From CAVQGF01 sp045807945 (GTDB lineage Bacteria; Acidobacteriota; Terriglobia; Terriglobales; Acidobacteriaceae): a stretch of DNA of 7,662 nucleotides. A program made the position numbers and the translations under genes. The stretch is taken from positions 1-7,662 of the forward strand of contig JBJMGI010000089.1 in NCBI GenBank assembly GCA_045807945.1, written 5' to 3'. Shown in pieces: positions 6,014-7,662 of the stretch. The notes beneath the pieces are model-generated. The model did not search any database. It saw nothing but the letters and a program-made list of their open reading frames with translations, and had not been told where the DNA came from. Numbering within the stretch: the stretch's first letter is position 1; each line of letters begins with the position of its first letter.

Positions 6014-6580
6014 ATGGCAGAGAAAAATCTTGAAGGACTCAGAGTCGCAATCATCGCTGCTGATTATTTCGAGCAAGCCGAGCTGCAGCGCCCCAAAGAA
6101 GCGCTGGACGACGCCGGAGCCGACACGAAGATAATTTCGGTGAAGGCGGGCGAGATCCAGGGCGTGAACCACGTTGAGAAGGGCGACAAATTCAAGGTGG
6201 ATATGACGCTGGCCGACGCGCGTCCCGACCAGTTCGACGCCGTGCTGCTGCCGGGCGGCGCCGTGAACGCGGACTTCCTACGCGTTGTTCCTGAAGCGCA
6301 GCAGTTCGTGCGCGAGTTCGACCGCGCGAGCAAACCGATCGCGTTCATCTGCCACGCTCCATGGCTGCTGGTTTCGGCAGGCCTGGCAAAAGGGCGCAGC
6401 TTCACCAGCTATCACACCATCCAGGACGACATGCGCAACGCCGGCGCGAACTGGGAAGATAAAGAGGTAGTGCGCGACCGGAACTGGGTGTCGAGCCGCC
6501 AGCCGAGCGACATTCCGGCATTCAACAGCCAAATGATCACGCTGTTCGCCGAGGCGATTCCTTCGCAGCGCGCGGCATAA
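6014..6580 (+). CDS. DJ-1/PfpI family protein (YhbO/PfpI-like)
   Basis: The 188-residue product belongs to the PfpI branch of the class I glutamine-amidotransferase-like fold. Members have been described as intracellular proteases, as glyoxalase/deglycase-type enzymes and as stress-protection proteins; which applies here cannot be read from sequence. Motifs in order: VAIIAADYFEQAEL (11-24) with the conserved acidic residue E20; DAVLLPGGAVNADFLR (75-90); the nucleophile elbow AFICHAPWLL (110-119) with C113 and H114; then KGRSFTSYHTIQDDMRNAGA (126-145) and NWVSSRQPSDIPAF (157-170). The family usually has ICHGP at the elbow; here it is ICHAP. The length is normal for a single-domain member, and there is no signal peptide. 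The gene is flanked on both sides by palindromic repeats, so it is probably its own transcription unit. Confidence 0.93.
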   Translation: MAEKNLEGLRVAIIAADYFEQAELQRPKEALDDAGADTKIISVKAGEIQGVNHVEKGDKFKVDMTLADARPDQFDAVLLPGGAVNADFLRVVPEAQQFVREFDRASKPIAFICHAPWLLVSAGLAKGRSFTSYHTIQDDMRNAGANWEDKEVVRDRNWVSSRQPSDIPAFNSQMITLFAEAIPSQRAA

Positions 6581-6587
6581 AGTCAAG

Positions 6588-6656
6588 AACGCCACAGATA
6601 ACACTGATTTCCTGATTCTTCTCTGATCCGTGGAATCTGTGAAGATCTGTGGCGTT
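6588..6656. repeat. A-type palindromic repeat, copy 3
   Basis: The perfect 12-bp inverted arms AACGCCACAGAT (6588-6599) and ATCTGTGGCGTT (6645-6656) enclose ACACTGAT and GATCCGTGGAATCTGTG. The latter contains an extra direct copy of ATCTGTG. It begins 8 bases after the PfpI-family stop codon and may act as a 3' stem-loop for that transcript. Confidence 0.8.
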
Positions 6657-6663
6657 TCTCCTT

Positions 6664-6676
6664 CGCTCAGGATGAC
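6664..6676 (+). repeat. Fragment of a B-type repeat
   Basis: The 13 bases CGCTCAGGATGAC are identical to 5950-5962 at the right end of the long B repeat, and the neighbouring bases (ACAAC against GACGAC) are similar. The fragment directly follows A-type copy 3, giving the same A-then-B order as at 5805-5965. Confidence 0.6.
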
Positions 6677-6700
6677 AACTCCCGTGTAGGCCTGTATCCT
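6672..6700 (+). promoter_or_regulatory. Candidate promoter for the amidohydrolase gene
   Basis: ATGACA (6672-6677, five of six to TTGACA) and TATCCT (6695-6700, four of six to TATAAT) are 17 bases apart. The start codon is 48 bases past the -10. The -35 box is formed by the end of the B-type repeat fragment. This is plausible but not strong. Confidence 0.35.
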
Positions 6701-6747
6701 GTCGCGTTCGCCAGAACGCCCAACACAGACCGCCTCCCGGAGAAACC

Positions 6748-7662
6748 ATGCGCATCGTCCGTCCTCTATTCGTAATTTTTTTGTTGTCTTTCGCAGCCGC
6801 CGCGCAAGACATTGCAATCCGCGCCGGCAACCTTATCGATCCTGCCACAGGGAACGTCTCGAAGAACCAGGTGATCGTTGTCCACGAGGGCAAGATCGCT
6901 TCGATCGGGACGAGTGTCCCCGCCGGAGCGAAGCTCGTCGATCTACCGAACGAGTGGGTGATGCCCGGCCTGATGGACGCGCACACGCACATCACTATGA
7001 ACCTGCCGGTGAACCCGCCTGGCGAGTCGCTGTGGGAGTCGTACTACGTGAAGGAGAGCACCGGAGTGCGCGTGCTCCGCGGCATTCACACCGGCGAAAT
7101 CTTGCTTAACGCCGGCTTCACTACCGTGCGCGACGTGGGCAACAACGGAGATTACGGCGACGTCGCCGTGGAGCAAGGCATCGAGAAGAAGTGGTTCCAC
7201 GGGCCCACCGTCATCCCATCGGGCAAGATCATCGGCCCGTTCGGCGGACAATTCAACCACATCGCGCCCGAGCAGGGACGGTTCTGGGACTTCGAATACA
7301 TCGACGCCGATACGCCCGACGAGCTCCGAAAAGCCGTCCACCAGAATATTTTTTATGGTGCGAAGGTGATCAAGCTGGTCGCCGACAACAGCGCATTTCA
7401 TTACGCGATCGACGACATCAAAGCAGCGGTAACCGAGGCGCATGAGGCCGGCGAAAAGGTCGCGGTGCACGTTTATGGCGGCCAAGCCGCGACGAACGTG
7501 ATCGAGGGCGGCGCCGACTCCATCGAGCACGGATGGGACCTGAACGATGACCAGCTCAATATGATGAAGCAGCGCGGCACGTATCTCGTGGGAACTGATT
7601 TCCCGTACGAGCACCTGGTCGCGCTCGGCCAGATGGTGCAGATGAATGCCAAGCCACGCGCC
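6748..7662 (+). CDS. Exported imidazolonepropionase-like amidohydrolase, N-terminal part (runs off window)
   Basis: The frame is open from the ATG at 6748 to the window end (305 residues, incomplete). The ATG is preceded by GGAG at 6739-6742. Residues 1-19 (RIVRPLFVIFLLSFAAAA) form a signal peptide with likely cleavage before QDI, so the enzyme should be periplasmic or secreted. The metal-dependent amidohydrolase barrel follows: a beta-sandwich start (IRAGNLIDPATG, 24-35), VMPGLMDAHTHI with the metal ligands H79 and H81, FTTVRDVG (124-131), K209 in KVIKLVAD as the probable carboxylated lysine, H241 in VAVHVYG, and H261 in SIEHGWDL. This is the pattern of the binuclear imidazolonepropionase-like/Xaa-Pro dipeptidase (prolidase-like) subgroup, common and often multi-copy in Acidobacteriota. 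The substrate is probably a dipeptide or other amide, but it cannot be fixed. The final catalytic Asp region lies beyond the window. Confidence 0.92.
   Translation, partial: MRIVRPLFVIFLLSFAAAAQDIAIRAGNLIDPATGNVSKNQVIVVHEGKIASIGTSVPAGAKLVDLPNEWVMPGLMDAHTHITMNLPVNPPGESLWESYYVKESTGVRVLRGIHTGEILLNAGFTTVRDVGNNGDYGDVAVEQGIEKKWFHGPTVIPSGKIIGPFGGQFNHIAPEQGRFWDFEYIDADTPDELRKAVHQNIFYGAKVIKLVADNSAFHYAIDDIKAAVTEAHEAGEKVAVHVYGGQAATNVIEGGADSIEHGWDLNDDQLNMMKQRGTYLVGTDFPYEHLVALGQMVQMNAKPRA

Noticed and set aside
6943..7614. 223-codon minus-strand open frame over the amidohydrolase
   Set aside because: It is a shadow of the amidohydrolase, whose metal-binding motifs are clear on the plus strand.

Overview
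The window looks like chromosomal DNA of an Acidobacteriota member, probably of the Terriglobia/Koribacter type. This rests on the moderately high GC, the style of the secreted hypothetical protein at 1772-2779, and two kinds of dispersed palindromic repeat (a 'GCCACAGAT...ATCTGTGGC' family and a 'TTCGACTCCGCTCAGGATGAC' family) that I associate from memory with such genomes. The taxonomic call is inference; no rRNA gene is present.

Layout from left to right. Positions 1-429 hold the 3' end of glgC (ADP-glucose pyrophosphorylase, glycogen synthesis). Next comes a lower-GC stretch (about 430-1037) carrying a small conserved-looking gene broken by a one-base frameshift near 656. The last ~21 bp of glgC reappear as an imperfect direct repeat at 1039-1059, so this stretch looks like an insertion between glgC and the convergent gene that follows. 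Two minus-strand genes come next: a RimJ/RimL-type GNAT N-acetyltransferase (1067-1663) and a secreted protein of unknown function (1772-2779). An intergenic stretch of about 440 bp has no convincing gene but contains a TATAAT box and a small hairpin ahead of pyrG.

The plus strand then carries pyrG (CTP synthase, 3224-4897) and kdsA (Kdo-8-phosphate synthase, 4969-5799). These are a classic pair: CTP is needed to activate Kdo to CMP-Kdo for lipopolysaccharide, so the cell is expected to make a Kdo-containing outer membrane. A DJ-1/PfpI family protein (6014-6580) and the 5' part of an exported imidazolonepropionase-like amidohydrolase (6748 to the window end) complete the window.

Four intergenic gaps are filled with imperfect inverted repeats able to fold into long hairpins: 1689-1756, 4896-4963, 5805-5965 and 6588-6677. 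At the last two, an A-type repeat is followed by all or part of a B-type repeat, so the same modular order recurs. I see no CRISPR array, tRNA, rRNA, transposase or integrase, and no clear novel multi-gene system. The most unusual item is the low-GC frameshifted gene bracketed by a duplicate of the glgC 3' end.
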